Shown: positions 5,475-5,477 of the stretch, piece after piece
Numbering within the stretch: position 1 is the stretch's first letter
How the letters are laid out: the number at the start of each line of letters is the position of its first letter
Assembly (NCBI GenBank): GCA_009776495.1
Contig: WRNS01000078.1
Span: 1 to 5,477, forward strand
Direction: 5' to 3'
Length of the DNA stretch: 5,477 nt
DNA from: Methanobrevibacter sp.
GTDB taxonomy: Archaea; Methanobacteriota; Methanobacteria; Methanobacteriales; Methanobacteriaceae
Notes under the pieces: generated by a model
What the model was told of the DNA's origin: nothing
Databases searched by the model: none
Seen by the model: only the letters and a program-made list of their open reading frames with translations
Made by a program: the position numbers and the translations under genes

Positions 5475-5477
5475 TCT

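Larger units (their letters stand above)
4790..5477. other. AT-rich intergenic region without a protein gene
   Basis: I find no coding frame longer than about 17 codons with start and stop in the stretches I read on either strand, and no tRNA or rRNA. The left part should carry the leftward promoter of the head GIN gene (TATA-like ATTATAAG on the minus strand around 4825-4832, or TATTATAAAA around 4844-4854). The middle, about 4933-5238, has a rightward TATA-like box, overlapping palindromes and a hairpin plus T8, so it may produce a small RNA. The right end is a 19-bp repeat array. The middle is somewhat richer in G and C than its flanks. Confidence 0.6.

Overview
The window looks like chromosome from a very AT-rich methanogenic archaeon of the Methanobacteriales, most likely Methanobrevibacter or a close relative such as Methanosphaera. 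The basis is an archaeal EndoMS/NucS mismatch endonuclease, archaeal TATA boxes (TTTAAATA preceded by a purine/A-rich BRE), a strong Shine-Dalgarno site on the small gene, oligo-T rather than GC-rich hairpin terminators, and long intergenic stretches of almost pure A and T. The genus is an inference from overall character, not from a marker gene.

Layout, left to right. (1) 1-227: AT-only leader with degenerate repeats and a TATA box. (2) 228-1373, plus: a secreted, lysine-rich protein with propeller-like repeats that resembles the helveticin J-like secreted proteins of lactobacilli; its last 14 codons are duplicated and frameshifted just after the stop. (3) 1646-1783, plus: a 45-residue zinc-ribbon protein with a consensus promoter and ribosome binding site. 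(4) 1945-2730, minus: NucS, with all nuclease motifs and a C-terminal PCNA-binding-like tail. (5) 3056-4000, plus: a MetX-like alpha/beta hydrolase whose real start is probably a non-canonical ATT at 2999. (6) 4037-4789, minus: a membrane-anchored DUF2807 (head GIN) protein built of G-x-G turns, with an internal 38-residue duplication. (7) 4790-5477: a gene-poor AT-rich stretch with an orphan promoter-like and terminator-like pair and a 19-bp tandem repeat that runs to the window end.

The genes do not form an operon. The two leftmost genes are co-oriented but are separated by 272 bases with T-tracts and a new promoter; after that, orientation alternates, so each gene is probably its own transcript. 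Two products are predicted to lie outside the membrane (helveticin-like protein and head GIN protein), and three are cytosolic (zinc ribbon, NucS, hydrolase). I see no shared pathway. No transposase, CRISPR array, tRNA or rRNA is visible. The strongest leads are the helveticin-like archaeal exoprotein, the probable ATT start, the gene-end duplication, and the unexplained right-hand intergenic region.
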